DNA from: Pseudomonadota bacterium
GTDB lineage: Bacteria > Pseudomonadota > Alphaproteobacteria > Sphingomonadales > Sphingomonadaceae
DNA: 36,984 bases
NCBI GenBank assembly: GCA_963205265.1
Contig: CAUJJI010000021.1
Span: forward strand, 1 to 36,984
Direction: 5' to 3'
Shown here: piece after piece, positions 23,569-32,715 of the stretch
How positions within the stretch are numbered: position 1 is the first letter of the stretch
Layout of the letters: each line of letters starts with the position of its first letter
Made by a program: the position numbers and the translations under genes
The notes under the pieces: model-generated
The model's input: the letters and a program-made list of their open reading frames with translations, nothing else
What the model was told of the DNA's origin: nothing
The model's database searches: none

Positions 23569-25383
23569 TCACAACCCAGCCTCATCCAGCATCGCCGAAC
23601 CGCCCTGCTCGGCGCCGCCGGCGTGGCGGCGGAACATGGCGAAGAGTTCGCGGCCCATGCCGCCCATGCGCTCGGTCGGCGCGGCCGGCTCGCGCCCGGC
23701 CAGGTCGGCGAGCGCCTGAAGCGTGCCCTGGTGGCCGCAGAGCCGGACGACGTCGCCGTCGCGCAGCAGCGACAGGGGGCCGCCGCCCAGGGCCTCCGGG
23801 GTGATGTGGATCGCCGCCGGCACTTTGCCCGAAGCGCCCGACATGCGCCCGTCGGTCACCAGCGCCACCTTGAGGCCGCGGTCCTGCAGGACGCCGAGCA
23901 CCGGCGTCAGCTTATGCAGCTCGGGCATGCCGTTGGCGCGCGGGCCCTGGAAGCGCAGGACGACGACGACGTCGCGGTCGAGCTCGCCGGCCTTGAAGGC
24001 GGCGATGACCGCGTCCTGGTCGTCGAAGATGCGGGCCGGCGCCTCGATCGTCCAGCGCGCGGATTCGACGGCGCTGGTCTTGAACGTGCCGCGCCCGAGA
24101 TTGCCCTGGACCAGCCGCATGCCGCCGTCGGGCATGAACGGCGCGGCGACCGGGGCGAGCATGGTCGGGTCGAGGCTTGCGGCGGGGGCGGGGCGCCAGT
24201 GCAGCGCGTCCCCGTCGAGGAAGGGCTCCCGGGCATAGGCGGCCATGCCGCCATCGGCGACGGTCAGGACGTCGCCGTGCGCCAGTCCGGCGCCGAGCAG
24301 CTCGCGGACGACGTAGCCGATGCCCCCGGCTTCATGGAACTGGTTCACGTCGCCCGCGCCGTTGGGATAGACCCGGGCGATCAGCGGCACGGCGGCCGAC
24401 AGCTCGTCGAGGTCCTGCCAGTCGAGAAGGATGCCGGCGGCGCGGGCCATTGCCGGCAAGTGGATCGCATGATTGGTCGACCCGCCGGTCGCCAGCAGGC
24501 CGACGCAGGCGTTGACGATGGCCTTCTCGTCGACGACCCGCGCCATCGGGCGGTGGTCGTTCCCCTTGCGGCCGATCTCCGCCAGCCGGCGCACGGCGGC
24601 GCGGGTGAGCGCCTGGCGCAGCGGCGTGTTCGGCGGGACGAAGGCGGCGCCGGGGACGTGCAGACCCATCAGCTCCATCATCATCTGGTTCGAATTGGCC
24701 GTGCCGTAGAACGTGCAGGTGCCGGGCGAATGGTAGCTTGCGCTTTCGCTCGCCAGCAGCTCGGCGCGGCCGGCCTTGCCTTCGGCATAGAGCTGGCGGA
24801 CCTTCTGTTTCTCCTTGTTGCCGATGCCCGACGGCATCGGTCCGGACGGCACCAGGATCGCCGGCAAGTGGCCGAAGCGCAGCGCCCCGATCACCAGCCC
24901 GGGGACGATCTTGTCGCAGATGCCGAGCAGGGCCATCCCGTCGAACATCGCGTGGCTCATGGCGATCGCGGTCGACAGCGCGATCGTGTCGCGGCTGAAC
25001 AGCGACAGCTCCATGCCGTCCTGGCCCTGGGTGACGCCGTCGCACATGGCCGGCACGCCGCCCGCCACTTGCGCGGTCGCGCCGGCCTCGCGGGCGAACA
25101 GCTTCATCTGCTCGGGATAGCGGCCATAGGGCTGGTGCGCCGAAAGCATGTCGTTGTAGGCGGTGACGATCGCCAGGTTCGGCCCGCGCGCCGCGGCGAT
25201 GCTGGGCTTGTCCTCCAAGGCGGCGGCGAAGCCGTGGGCAAGGTTCGAGCAGGACAGGAAGTCGCGATCGCCGTGCCGGTCGCCCTCGCGCTCCATCAGG
25301 TCGAGATAGCGGCGACGGCTGTCGCGCGAGCGCGCGATGATGCGTTCGGTGACGCGGGCGACGGCGGGGTCGAGGGGAGTCAT
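23569..25383 (-). CDS. edd: 6-Phosphogluconate dehydratase
   Basis: Dehydrates 6-phosphogluconate to KDPG, the committed Entner-Doudoroff step; a [4Fe-4S] enzyme of the IlvD/Edd family. It has 604 residues, as expected. Landmarks: [56 protein letters not shown] (cluster Cys), [49 protein letters not shown] and [18 protein letters not shown] near the C terminus. The ATG 25383 has GGAGG 10 bp upstream, and that GGAGG is the end of the repeat at 25391-25533 and one arm of a hairpin, which may limit initiation. Confidence 0.95.
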   Translation of the reverse strand: MTPLDPAVARVTERIIARSRDSRRRYLDLMEREGDRHGDRDFLSCSNLAHGFAAALEDKPSIAAARGPNLAIVTAYNDMLSAHQPYGRYPEQMKLFAREAGATAQVAGGVPAMCDGVTQGQDGMELSLFSRDTIALSTAIAMSHAMFDGMALLGICDKIVPGLVIGALRFGHLPAILVPSGPMPSGIGNKEKQKVRQLYAEGKAGRAELLASESASYHSPGTCTFYGTANSNQMMMELMGLHVPGAAFVPPNTPLRQALTRAAVRRLAEIGRKGNDHRPMARVVDEKAIVNACVGLLATGGSTNHAIHLPAMARAAGILLDWQDLDELSAAVPLIARVYPNGAGDVNQFHEAGGIGYVVRELLGAGLAHGDVLTVADGGMAAYAREPFLDGDALHWRPAPAASLDPTMLAPVAAPFMPDGGMRLVQGNLGRGTFKTSAVESARWTIEAPARIFDDQDAVIAAFKAGELDRDVVVVLRFQGPRANGMPELHKLTPVLGVLQDRGLKVALVTDGRMSGASGKVPAAIHITPEALGGGPLSLLRDGDVVRLCGHQGTLQALADLAGREPAAPTERMGGMGRELFAMFRRHAGGAEQGGSAMLDEAGL

Positions 25384-25390
25384 GGGATCA

Positions 25391-25533
25391 GATCCTCCCC
25401 GGAACGGGGAGGGGGACCGCGGCGCGAAGCGGCGTGGTGGAGGGGGCTCGCCTCATCGACGCGGCGCCTGGGGGAGAGCCCCCTCCACCACCGGGCTGCG
25501 CCCGGCGGTCCCCCTCCCCATTCTGGGGAGGAT
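25391..25533. repeat. Intergenic palindromic repeat, family B, copy 1
   Basis: Between zwf and edd, about 143 bp. Termini GATCCTCCCC and GGGGAGGAT are inverted; inside, GGGGGACCG pairs with CGGTCCCCC and GTGGTGGAGGGGGCT with AGCCCCCTCCACCAC. Each end is itself a small hairpin. It occupies the site where pgl might be expected. No target duplication or open reading frame of interest is seen. Confidence 0.75.
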
Positions 25534-25558
25534 ATGGCGGCACCCTCACTCATGCCCA

Positions 25559-27001
25559 TCACTCATGCCACGTGACCCCATCGCGCTCGGCCAGCGCGAT
25601 GGCCGCCGAGGGGCCCCAGCTGCCGGCGGTATAGGACTTGGGCACCAGCCCGTGTTCATCCCAGCTGGCGCGGATGGCGTCGACCCAGTCCCACTGGGCT
25701 TCCACCTCGTCGCGGCGGACGAACAGCGTCTGGTCGCCCTCGATCAGGTCGAGCAGCAGCCGCTCGTAGGCGATGCGGCGCTGGGTGCCGGCGAAGGCGT
25801 TGGGCATGGCGATGTCGAGCGGCACCGGGCGCAGGCGGATGCCGCCGCGGTCGAGGCCCGGTACCTTGGCCATCAGCGACAGCGAGATGTTCTCGTCCGG
25901 TTGCACGCCGATGACCAGGCGGTTGGGTTCGGACCGCGCGCCCTTGCCCGCGAAGATCGAATGCGGCACGCGGCGGAACTGGACGATGATCTCGGTCGTG
26001 CGCTTGGGCAGCCGCTTGCCGGTGCGCAGGTAGAAGGGCACGCCTTTCCAGCGCCAGTTGTCGATATGCGCCTTGATCGCGACGAAAGTCTCGGTGTCCG
26101 ACGGCTTGCCGAGCTCCTCGTCGTAGCCGGGCACGGCCTGGCCGGCGATGGCGCCGGCGCGGTACTGGCCGGTCACGGTCTCATCGGGCGAGGAGAGGCG
26201 CAGCGAGCGCAGCACCTTGACCTTCTCGTCGCGCACGGCCGTCGCGTCGAACATCGCCGGCGGCTCCATGGCCACCAGCGAGAGGAGCTGCAGCATGTGG
26301 TTCTGGACCATGTCGCGCAGCGCCCCGACATCGTCGTAGAAGCCGACGCGGCCTTCGAGCCCGACGGTCTCGGCGACGGTGATCTGGACATGGTCGATGT
26401 GCGCCGCGTTCCACAGCGGCTCGAACAGGATGTTGGCGAAACGCAGCGCCAGCAGGTTCTGCACCGTCTCCTTGCCGAGGTAGTGGTCGATGCGGAAAGT
26501 GCTTTCCTCGGGAAAGGCGGTGGCGACCGCGTCGTTGATCACCCGGCTCGATTCGAGGTCGGTGCCGAGCGGCTTTTCGAGGCCGATGCGGACGTTGGCG
26601 CCGGTCAGCCCGCCGTGCGCGAGGCCATGGATCGTCGCTTCGAACAGGCTGGGCGCGGTCGACAGGAAGATCGCCAGGCCCTGCGCCGGGGTGCCCACCT
26701 TGGCCGCCAGCTCGGCATAGCCGTCGAGCGCGGAAGCATCGAGCGCCTGGTAGCCGAGGCGGTTGAGGAATGTGGCGGTGCTGCCGCGGCGATCGCCGGG
26801 CAGGAACTTCTCCAGCGCCTCGCGCGCGAAGTTGCGAAAGGCCTGGTCGTCGAGTTCGGAGCGGGCCGTGCCGACGATCTCAAGCTTGGGATCGAGCAGC
26901 CCGTCGGCGTCGAGCGCGGCCAGCGACGGCAGCAGCATGCGCTTCGCCAGGTCTCCGGTCGCTCCGAACAGTAGCAGGCGGTCGGCGATGAAGCCCGTCA
27001 T
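25559..27001 (-). CDS. zwf: Glucose-6-phosphate 1-dehydrogenase
   Basis: Oxidises glucose 6-phosphate to 6-phosphogluconolactone with NAD(P)+. It has 480 residues from the chosen start. The Rossmann motif [19 protein letters not shown] is near the N terminus, the substrate/active-site motif [20 protein letters not shown] is in the middle, and [31 protein letters not shown] and the terminal [11 protein letters not shown] are typical (read as separate stretches). The ATG at 27001 gives an N terminus like other Zwf proteins; ATG 27055 would add 18 basic residues. It is the first gene of the minus-strand Entner-Doudoroff series, separated from edd by a palindromic repeat. No pgl is found nearby. 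Confidence 0.94.
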   Translation of the reverse strand: MTGFIADRLLLFGATGDLAKRMLLPSLAALDADGLLDPKLEIVGTARSELDDQAFRNFAREALEKFLPGDRRGSTATFLNRLGYQALDASALDGYAELAAKVGTPAQGLAIFLSTAPSLFEATIHGLAHGGLTGANVRIGLEKPLGTDLESSRVINDAVATAFPEESTFRIDHYLGKETVQNLLALRFANILFEPLWNAAHIDHVQITVAETVGLEGRVGFYDDVGALRDMVQNHMLQLLSLVAMEPPAMFDATAVRDEKVKVLRSLRLSSPDETVTGQYRAGAIAGQAVPGYDEELGKPSDTETFVAIKAHIDNWRWKGVPFYLRTGKRLPKRTTEIIVQFRRVPHSIFAGKGARSEPNRLVIGVQPDENISLSLMAKVPGLDRGGIRLRPVPLDIAMPNAFAGTQRRIAYERLLLDLIEGDQTLFVRRDEVEAQWDWVDAIRASWDEHGLVPKSYTAGSWGPSAAIALAERDGVTWHE

Positions 27002-27143
27002 CCGGCGCTGCCGATCCTGCTTCGCATTGGCCCGTCTCCAGTTCAGTAGCCGCATGGTTCTCGCACATGCAGCATGGCTCGGCAAGGCTGCGGCCAAAGA
27101 ATGGCGAGTGGGGAGATTGAAAGGCCGAGGTTGCTGCATTCCG

Positions 27144-27270
27144 GATCCTCCCCTGTAAGGGAAGGGGGACCGCCGGCGCAGCCGGTGGTGGTGGGGTGTC
27201 ACCCTGTCGCGGATGCCGACACCCCTCCGTCAGCCCTGCGGGCTGCCACCTCCCCTTACAGGGGAGGATC
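27144..27270. repeat. Intergenic palindromic repeat, family B, copy 2
   Basis: Between divergent zwf and phoR, about 127 bp. Termini GATCCTCCCC and GGGGAGGATC are perfect inverted 10-mers; internal parts GGGGGACCGCCGGC, GGGGTGTC/GACACCCC and the GGTGG/CCACC elements are shared with the copies at 25391 and 36741. Because it lies in the region of divergent promoters, it may influence both. Confidence 0.75.
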
Positions 27271-27322
27271 TTCGCTGCACGCACAATCCGAACGATGTGC
27301 GTGACCGCCGGGTGACGAGCCG

Positions 27323-28354
27323 ATGACGGTGCTTTCCCTGCGGCGGCACCGTGCCTATGAGAGCGCCATGGCAGTCAGCGGCACCAACCTGCTCGAGCAT
27401 CTCCAGACCCCGGCGCTGATCGTGTCGGGCGGGGGGGTGAGCTTTGCCAATGCCGCGGCCAAGGGCCTGCTCGGCGCCCATATCGTCGGGCAGGACGTGC
27501 GCATCGCCATCCGCAATCCCGCCGCGGTCGCAGTGATCATGGGCGAATCCGGCGGCTCGACCAAGGTCGACGGCCTGTCGGTCGGCGGCAGCGTCTGGGA
27601 AGTGAGCTGCAACGTGCTCGGCCCCGGCGAGCGGCTGGTCAGCCTCTACGACCTTTCCGTCCAGGTCAGCGTCGCCCGCGCCCACGCCGATTTCGTCGCC
27701 AATGCCAGCCACGAGCTGCGCACCCCGCTGGCGGCGATCCTCGGCTATGTCGAGACGCTGCTCACGCCCAAGGCGGGAGACGACCCGGCGACTCGCGAAC
27801 GCTTCCTCAACGTCATCCGGCACGAAGCGCTGCGCATGCAGTCGCTGGTCGAGGACCTGATGTCGCTCTCGCGGATCGAGGCGGTGAAGCACGAAGTGCC
27901 GTCGGACACGGTCGACATCGTCGCCCTCGCCCGCGAGACCGCCGGCGAATTCCGCACCGGCGCCGAGGTGACGATCACCGCCGATCGCGAGACGGCGCCG
28001 ATCGCCGGGGACCGGGGGCAGATGGCCCAGGTGCTGCGCAACCTGATCGACAATGCCCTCAAGTACGGGAAGAAGGGCGGGCCGGTCACCGTCACGGTCG
28101 AGGCGACCGACACCGGCTGGGTGCTGATCGCGGTCCGCGACGAAGGCGAAGGCATCGCGCCCGAGCACCTGCCGCGGCTGACCGAACGCTTCTACCGCGC
28201 CGACACCAGCCGGAGCCGGGCGGCCGGCGGGACCGGCCTGGGGCTGTCGATCGTCAAGCATATCGTCGAGCGCCACCGCGGGCGCTTCGACATAACCAGC
28301 CGCCCGGGCGTCGGGACCACGGCCTCGATCATGCTGCCGCTGCTCAAGCCGTAG
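27323..28354 (+). CDS. phoR: PhoR-like phosphate sensor histidine kinase without membrane segments
   Basis: Sensor kinase that phosphorylates PhoB when phosphate is scarce. The 343 residues hold a PAS-like domain (about 20-110: LLEHLQTPALIVSGGGVSFAN), a HisKA domain with the phospho-acceptor H130 in VANASHELRTPLAAILGYVETL, and an HATPase domain with the N box LRNLIDNALKYG, the G1 region DEGEGIAPEHLPRLTERFYRAD and the G2 motif GGTGLGLSI. No transmembrane helix is visible, unlike many PhoR proteins, so sensing must rely on Pst/PhoU contacts. Two starts, 27323 and 27368 (GAGAG upstream), are possible; the latter would give 328 residues. It precedes pstS and is separated from its partner phoB by the pst-phoU genes. 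Confidence 0.85.
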   Translation: MTVLSLRRHRAYESAMAVSGTNLLEHLQTPALIVSGGGVSFANAAAKGLLGAHIVGQDVRIAIRNPAAVAVIMGESGGSTKVDGLSVGGSVWEVSCNVLGPGERLVSLYDLSVQVSVARAHADFVANASHELRTPLAAILGYVETLLTPKAGDDPATRERFLNVIRHEALRMQSLVEDLMSLSRIEAVKHEVPSDTVDIVALARETAGEFRTGAEVTITADRETAPIAGDRGQMAQVLRNLIDNALKYGKKGGPVTVTVEATDTGWVLIAVRDEGEGIAPEHLPRLTERFYRADTSRSRAAGGTGLGLSIVKHIVERHRGRFDITSRPGVGTTASIMLPLLKP

Positions 28355-28382
28355 GCCTGCCTGCCCCGCAGTTCCGGGGTCG

Positions 28383-28400
28383 ATGTCATACGACTGTCAT
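28383..28400 (+). promoter_or_regulatory. Pho box of pstS
   Basis: ATGTCAT (28383-28389), spacer ACGA, CTGTCAT (28394-28400): a nearly perfect 11-bp direct repeat oriented toward pstS, 50 bp before its start. CAATAGGAG (28408-28416) follows and recurs after the virB1 site. This is the best PhoB site in the window and serves as the internal reference for the others. Confidence 0.85.
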
Positions 28401-28449
28401 ACAGGGGCAATAGGAGCGCCCTCGACCAAGGTCGATGGAGGCCCCTGCA

Positions 28450-29493
28450 ATGCGTTTCACTACCAAGATCTGCTTCGCCGCACTGTCGACGCTGGCCCTG
28501 GCGGCCTGCGGCTCCGGCGGCGGCTCGTCCTCGAGCTCGCGCGACGTGGTTCGCGTGGTCGGCTCGTCCACCGTCTATCCCTTCGCCACCGCCGTGGCCG
28601 AGCAGCTGGCCCAGTCCGGCGGCAAGGCCCCGGTGATCGAATCGACCGGCACCGGTGCCGGCATCAAGCTGTTCTGCGCCGGCGTCGGCGCGGCCCATCC
28701 CGACATCGCCGATGCCTCGCGCCGGATGAAGGCTTCCGAATACGAGCTGTGCAAGAAGAACGGCGTGACCGAGGTGGTCGAAGTCCAGGTCGGGCTCGAC
28801 GGCATCGCCTTCGCCGAGGCCAATGCCGGCCCCGGCATGGCGCTGACCCCGGAGGACGTCTACAAGGCGCTCGCCGCCAATCCCTTCGGCAAGCCCAATA
28901 CCGCCAAGACCTGGCAGGACGTGAACCCGGCGCTGCCGGCGATCCCGATCCTCGTCTACGGCCCGCCCACCACCTCGGGCACTCGCGACGCTCTCGCCGA
29001 ACTGATCCTGACCAAGGGCTGCGAGACCGACCCGGCGATGAAGGCGCTCAAGAAGACCGACGAAGGCGCGCACAAGAAGGTCTGCACCGGCGTCCGCGAG
29101 GACGGCGCCTATGTCGACGCCGGCGAGAACGACAACCTGATCGTCCAGAAGATCTCGCAGAACCCGAAGGCGATCGGCGTGTTCGGCTTTTCCTTCCTCG
29201 AGGAGAATCCCGACTCGCTCAAGGGCATCACCATGTCCGGCGTGACCCCGACCTACCAGACGATCTCCGACTTCACCTATCCCGGTGCGCGCCCGCTGTA
29301 CATCTATGTGAAGAAGGCGCATCTCAACGCGATCAAGGGCCTCGCCGACTATGTCGGCCAGTGGGCCAAGGCCTGGGGACCGGAGGGCTATCTGAAGCAG
29401 AAGGGCATGGTCATCGCGCCGGACGACGTCCGCGCAAAGAGCGCCGAGATCGTCAAGACCATGGCGGTGCTGGATCCGGCGGAGTTGAAGTGA
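28450..29493 (+). CDS. pstS: Phosphate ABC transporter substrate-binding lipoprotein
   Basis: Periplasmic high-affinity phosphate-binding protein. It has 347 residues. A lipoprotein signal ends in the lipobox LAAC (Cys20), so it is probably membrane-tethered, and a Gly/Ser-rich linker follows. The phosphate-binding signatures VVGSSTVYPFATAVAEQ, STGTGAGIKLF, ADASRRMK, and YGPPTTSGTRDALAEL are present. The start at 28450 is preceded by GGAGG 8 bp upstream; an in-frame ATG at 28435 overlaps that GGAGG. It has its own Pho box and is followed by a palindromic repeat before pstC, an arrangement that would allow it to be made in excess over the permease. Confidence 0.95.
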   Translation: MRFTTKICFAALSTLALAACGSGGGSSSSSRDVVRVVGSSTVYPFATAVAEQLAQSGGKAPVIESTGTGAGIKLFCAGVGAAHPDIADASRRMKASEYELCKKNGVTEVVEVQVGLDGIAFAEANAGPGMALTPEDVYKALAANPFGKPNTAKTWQDVNPALPAIPILVYGPPTTSGTRDALAELILTKGCETDPAMKALKKTDEGAHKKVCTGVREDGAYVDAGENDNLIVQKISQNPKAIGVFGFSFLEENPDSLKGITMSGVTPTYQTISDFTYPGARPLYIYVKKAHLNAIKGLADYVGQWAKAWGPEGYLKQKGMVIAPDDVRAKSAEIVKTMAVLDPAELK

Positions 29494-29508
29494 GGGTTGC
29501 AGGAGCGA

Positions 29509-29647
29509 CTCCTCCCCCCTCCCCTTCAGGGGAGGGGCCGCGAGACCTGGCGGCGATGCTGCCTGGTCGCAGCGGGGTGGGGGCTCTCCCCACCCTCAGC
29601 GCCATGCGGCAGCCCCCCACCCCGACCCTCCCCTGAAGGGGATGGGC
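29509..29647. repeat. Intergenic palindromic repeat, family B-like, copy 3
   Basis: Between pstS and pstC, about 139 bp. Its ends CTCCCCTTCAGGGGAGGGG and CCCTCCCCTGAAGGGGATGGG are inverted to each other, and GGGGTGGGGGCT resembles the mirror of AGCCCCCCACCCC in the right half. It shares the CTCCCC-loop-GGGGAG end hairpins with the other copies but a different core. It may act as a processing or stability element in the pst message. Confidence 0.65.
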
Positions 29648-29658
29648 TAGAGTACTTC

Positions 29659-31032
29659 ATGACCTCGACGATCATCCTGCTGGCGATCTTCGCTCTCGGC
29701 CTTGCGGGCTGGTTCACCGCCCGCGCGCGGGCGCGGCTGCTCTATACCGGGCGCGGCTCGCTGCATTCGATGCCGAACTACCACGCCTGGCACATGGCGC
29801 TGTGGATCGTCGTCCCGGCCCTGCTCGCCTGGCTGGCCTGGTCGGCGGTCTCGCCCGAGCTGGTCCGCGCCGCGGTGCTGGCCGATCCGCTTGCCGCGAA
29901 GCTGCCGGCGATGGACATGGAGCGCGCGGCGATCCTGGCCGAGGCGCGGAGCCTGGCGGGGAATCCCGGGGCCGCCGCCTTCAACCCGCTCGCCCAGGAA
30001 TTCGCCGTGCCCTATCGCGCGGCAGAGCTGCGCTTCGGGCTGATCGGCGCGGCGCTCGTCGCGATCTTCGCGTTCACCGGCGGCGCCTGGGGCTTTACCC
30101 GGGTGCGGGCGCGCTTCCCGGCGCGCAGCTGGGTCGAGCGCGGGGTGATGTTCGGCCTGCTGGTGGCATCGCTGGTCGCGATCCTGACGACTTTCGGCAT
30201 CGTGGTCTCGCTGGTCTACGAGACCGGCCTGTTCTTCCGCACGGTTTCGCCGATCGACTTCCTGACCGGCACCCACTGGGCGCCGAGCACTGCCGGCGGT
30301 GCCAACATCAGCAAGGACTTCGGCGCCGTGCCGCTGTTCTGGGGGACGATCTACATCGGCGCGATCATTGCCATGGTCGTCGCCATCCCGCTCGGCCTGA
30401 TGAGCGCGGTCTACCTGACGCAATATGCCGATCCCGCAGTCCGGCGCTGGGTGAAGCCGGCGCTCGAGATCCTCGCCGGCGTGCCAACCGTGGTCTACGG
30501 CTATTTCGCGGCGCTGACCGTCGCGCCGCTGGTCCGCGACTTCGCCGCCATGCTCGGCAAGGCCAACCCCTCGACCGAGAGCGCGCTGGCGGCGGGCCTG
30601 GTCATGGGGGTGATGATCATCCCCTTCGTTTCCTCGATGGCCGACGATTCGATCGCCGCCGTGCCCCAGGCCATGCGCGACGGGTCGCTGGCGATGGGCG
30701 CGACTCCTTCGGAAACGATCAAGCGCGTGCTGCTGCCGGCCGCCCTGCCCGGCATCGTTGCCGGCGTCATGCTTGCGGTGAGCCGCGCGATCGGCGAGAC
30801 CATGATCGTGGTCATGGCTGCCGGCGCCGCCGCCCGGCTCTCGGCCGATCCATTCGAGAGCATGACGACGGTCACTTACCAGATCGTGCAGCTGCTCACC
30901 GGCGACCAGGAATTCAACAGCCCCAAGACGCTATCGGCCTTCGCGCTGGGGCTGGTGCTGTTCATCGTCACCTTCATCCTCAACATCGTCGCCCTGCGCG
31001 TCGTGAAGCGGTTCCGCGAAGCCTATGAATAG
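29659..31032 (+). CDS. pstC: Phosphate ABC transporter permease PstC
   Basis: Inner-membrane permease subunit of 457 residues, longer than the enterobacterial protein (about 320). The extra N-terminal portion contains about three hydrophobic segments (IILLAIFALGLAGWF, MALWIVVPALLAWLAW, GLIGAALVAIFAFTGGAWGF) and a hydrophilic loop, as in other alphaproteobacterial PstC. The permease core contains WGTIYIGAIIAMVVAIPLGLM, LEILAGVPTVVYGYFA and the EAA-type loop PQAMRDGSLAMGATPSETIKRVLLPAALPGI. The start at 29659 comes just after the repeat; the gene overlaps pstA by 8 bp. Confidence 0.93.
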   Translation: MTSTIILLAIFALGLAGWFTARARARLLYTGRGSLHSMPNYHAWHMALWIVVPALLAWLAWSAVSPELVRAAVLADPLAAKLPAMDMERAAILAEARSLAGNPGAAAFNPLAQEFAVPYRAAELRFGLIGAALVAIFAFTGGAWGFTRVRARFPARSWVERGVMFGLLVASLVAILTTFGIVVSLVYETGLFFRTVSPIDFLTGTHWAPSTAGGANISKDFGAVPLFWGTIYIGAIIAMVVAIPLGLMSAVYLTQYADPAVRRWVKPALEILAGVPTVVYGYFAALTVAPLVRDFAAMLGKANPSTESALAAGLVMGVMIIPFVSSMADDSIAAVPQAMRDGSLAMGATPSETIKRVLLPAALPGIVAGVMLAVSRAIGETMIVVMAAGAAARLSADPFESMTTVTYQIVQLLTGDQEFNSPKTLSAFALGLVLFIVTFILNIVALRVVKRFREAYE

Positions 31033-31909
31033 CAGCCGGCAATCTCCCGACGCGGCCAGGCGACTGGCCAGGCGCCGCCGCTCCGAGCGGCTGTTCCGCG
31101 CGATGGGGCTCGGCGCCGTCGTGCTGTCGCTCGGCTTCCTGGCGCTGCTGCTCATCATCATGGCGAAGAACGGCCTCGGCGGCCTCGGCTGGGATTTCCT
31201 GACGCGATCGGACTCCACCGACCCGGCGACCGCCGGCGTCTGGGGCGCGGTCAAGGGCTCGCTGCTGACCATGATGGTGACGCTGGCCCTGTCGTTCCCG
31301 ATGGGCGTGCTGGCGGCGGTCTATCTCGAGGAATTCGCACCGCGCAACCGCTGGGTCGACTGGGTCGAGGTCTCGATCAACAACCTCGCCGCCGTGCCCT
31401 CGATCATCTTCGGCCTGCTCGGGCTCGCCGTGTTCATCAACGTGATGCATCTGCCGCGCTCCTCGCCGCTGGTCGGCGGCATGACTCTGGCGCTGATGAC
31501 CATGCCGGTGATCGTCATTTCCGGCCGCAATGCGATCAAGGCCGTGCCGCCGTCGATCCGCGACGCGGCCCTGGCGATCGGCGCCAGCCCGGTGCAGACG
31601 GTGTTCCACCACGTCGTGCCGCTGGCACTGCCCGGCATCCTCACCGGCACGATCATCGGCATGGCCCGCGCCCTGGGCGAGACGGCGCCGCTGCTGATGA
31701 TCGGCATGCGCGCCTTCGTGGCGACGCCGGCGGACGGCGTCACCGCCCCGTCCAGCGTCCTGCCGATGCAGATCTTCCTGTGGTCGGACGAGATCGACAA
31801 GGCCTTCGTGCAGAATACCTCCGCCGCGATCATCGTCCTGCTGGCCTTCCTGCTGGCGATGAACGGGGTGGCCATCTATCTACGCAACAAGTTCGAAACC
31901 CGCTGGTAG
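31025..31909 (+). CDS. pstA: Phosphate ABC transporter permease PstA
   Basis: Second permease subunit, 294 residues. Hydrophobic helices ([92 protein letters not shown]) and the EAA-like loop [31 protein letters not shown] are present. The N terminus is basic and Arg-rich. The ATG overlaps the pstC stop region, so the two are coupled, and pstB starts 4 bp after its stop. Confidence 0.93.
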   Translation: MNSSRQSPDAARRLARRRRSERLFRAMGLGAVVLSLGFLALLLIIMAKNGLGGLGWDFLTRSDSTDPATAGVWGAVKGSLLTMMVTLALSFPMGVLAAVYLEEFAPRNRWVDWVEVSINNLAAVPSIIFGLLGLAVFINVMHLPRSSPLVGGMTLALMTMPVIVISGRNAIKAVPPSIRDAALAIGASPVQTVFHHVVPLALPGILTGTIIGMARALGETAPLLMIGMRAFVATPADGVTAPSSVLPMQIFLWSDEIDKAFVQNTSAAIIVLLAFLLAMNGVAIYLRNKFETRW

Positions 31910-31913
31910 AACG

Positions 31914-32693
31914 ATGACCGAAACACCCACGATATCCGCGCCCAAGATGTCTGCTCGCGGCGTCAACGTCTTCTACGGCGAGAAGTGCGCGATCGACAAT
32001 GTCTCGATCGACATCGACGCCGGCGTGGTCACGGCCTTCATCGGTCCGTCGGGCTGCGGCAAGTCGACTTTCCTGCGGACGCTGAACCGGATGAACGACA
32101 CCATCGCCGGCTGCCGCGTCACCGGCGAGATCCGGCTCGACGGCGAGGACATCTACGATTCCGACATGGACGTCGTGCAGCTGCGCGCGCGCGTCGGCAT
32201 GGTGTTCCAGAAGCCGAACCCCTTCCCCAAGTCGATCTACGAGAACGTCGCCTACGGGCCGCGGATCCACGGGCTCGCCGGCAACCGCGCGGACATGGAC
32301 GCCATCGTCGAGAAATCGCTGCGCCGCGCCGGGCTGTGGGACGAGGTCAAGGACCGCCTCACCGATGCCGGCACCGCCCTCTCGGGAGGCCAGCAGCAGC
32401 GCCTGTGCATCGCCCGCGCCATCGCCGTCAGCCCCGAAGTGATCCTGATGGACGAGCCCTGCTCGGCGCTCGACCCGATCGCCACTGCGCGGATCGAGGA
32501 ACTGATCGACGAACTGCGCCAGCGCTATGCCATCGTCATTGTCACCCATTCGATGCAGCAGGCCGCGCGCGTTTCGCAGCGCACCGCCTTCTTCCACCTC
32601 GGCGCCATGGTCGAATACGGCGACACGTCGGACATCTTCACCGCGCCGCGCGAGGAACGCACCAAGGACTACATTACCGGCCGCTACGGCTGA
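31914..32693 (+). CDS. pstB: Phosphate ABC transporter ATPase
   Basis: Cytoplasmic ATP-binding subunit of the phosphate importer, 259 residues. Walker [23 protein letters not shown] (K50), Q-loop [20 protein letters not shown], signature [17 protein letters not shown], Walker [14 protein letters not shown] and the H-loop [10 protein letters not shown] are all intact. The [12 protein letters not shown] stretch is specific for PstB rather than other ABC proteins. It belongs to the pstCAB-phoU-phoB transcript. Confidence 0.97.
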   Translation: MTETPTISAPKMSARGVNVFYGEKCAIDNVSIDIDAGVVTAFIGPSGCGKSTFLRTLNRMNDTIAGCRVTGEIRLDGEDIYDSDMDVVQLRARVGMVFQKPNPFPKSIYENVAYGPRIHGLAGNRADMDAIVEKSLRRAGLWDEVKDRLTDAGTALSGGQQQRLCIARAIAVSPEVILMDEPCSALDPIATARIEELIDELRQRYAIVIVTHSMQQAARVSQRTAFFHLGAMVEYGDTSDIFTAPREERTKDYITGRYG

Positions 32694-32715
32694 CCGGCGA
32701 ACGGCGGGGACCGCA

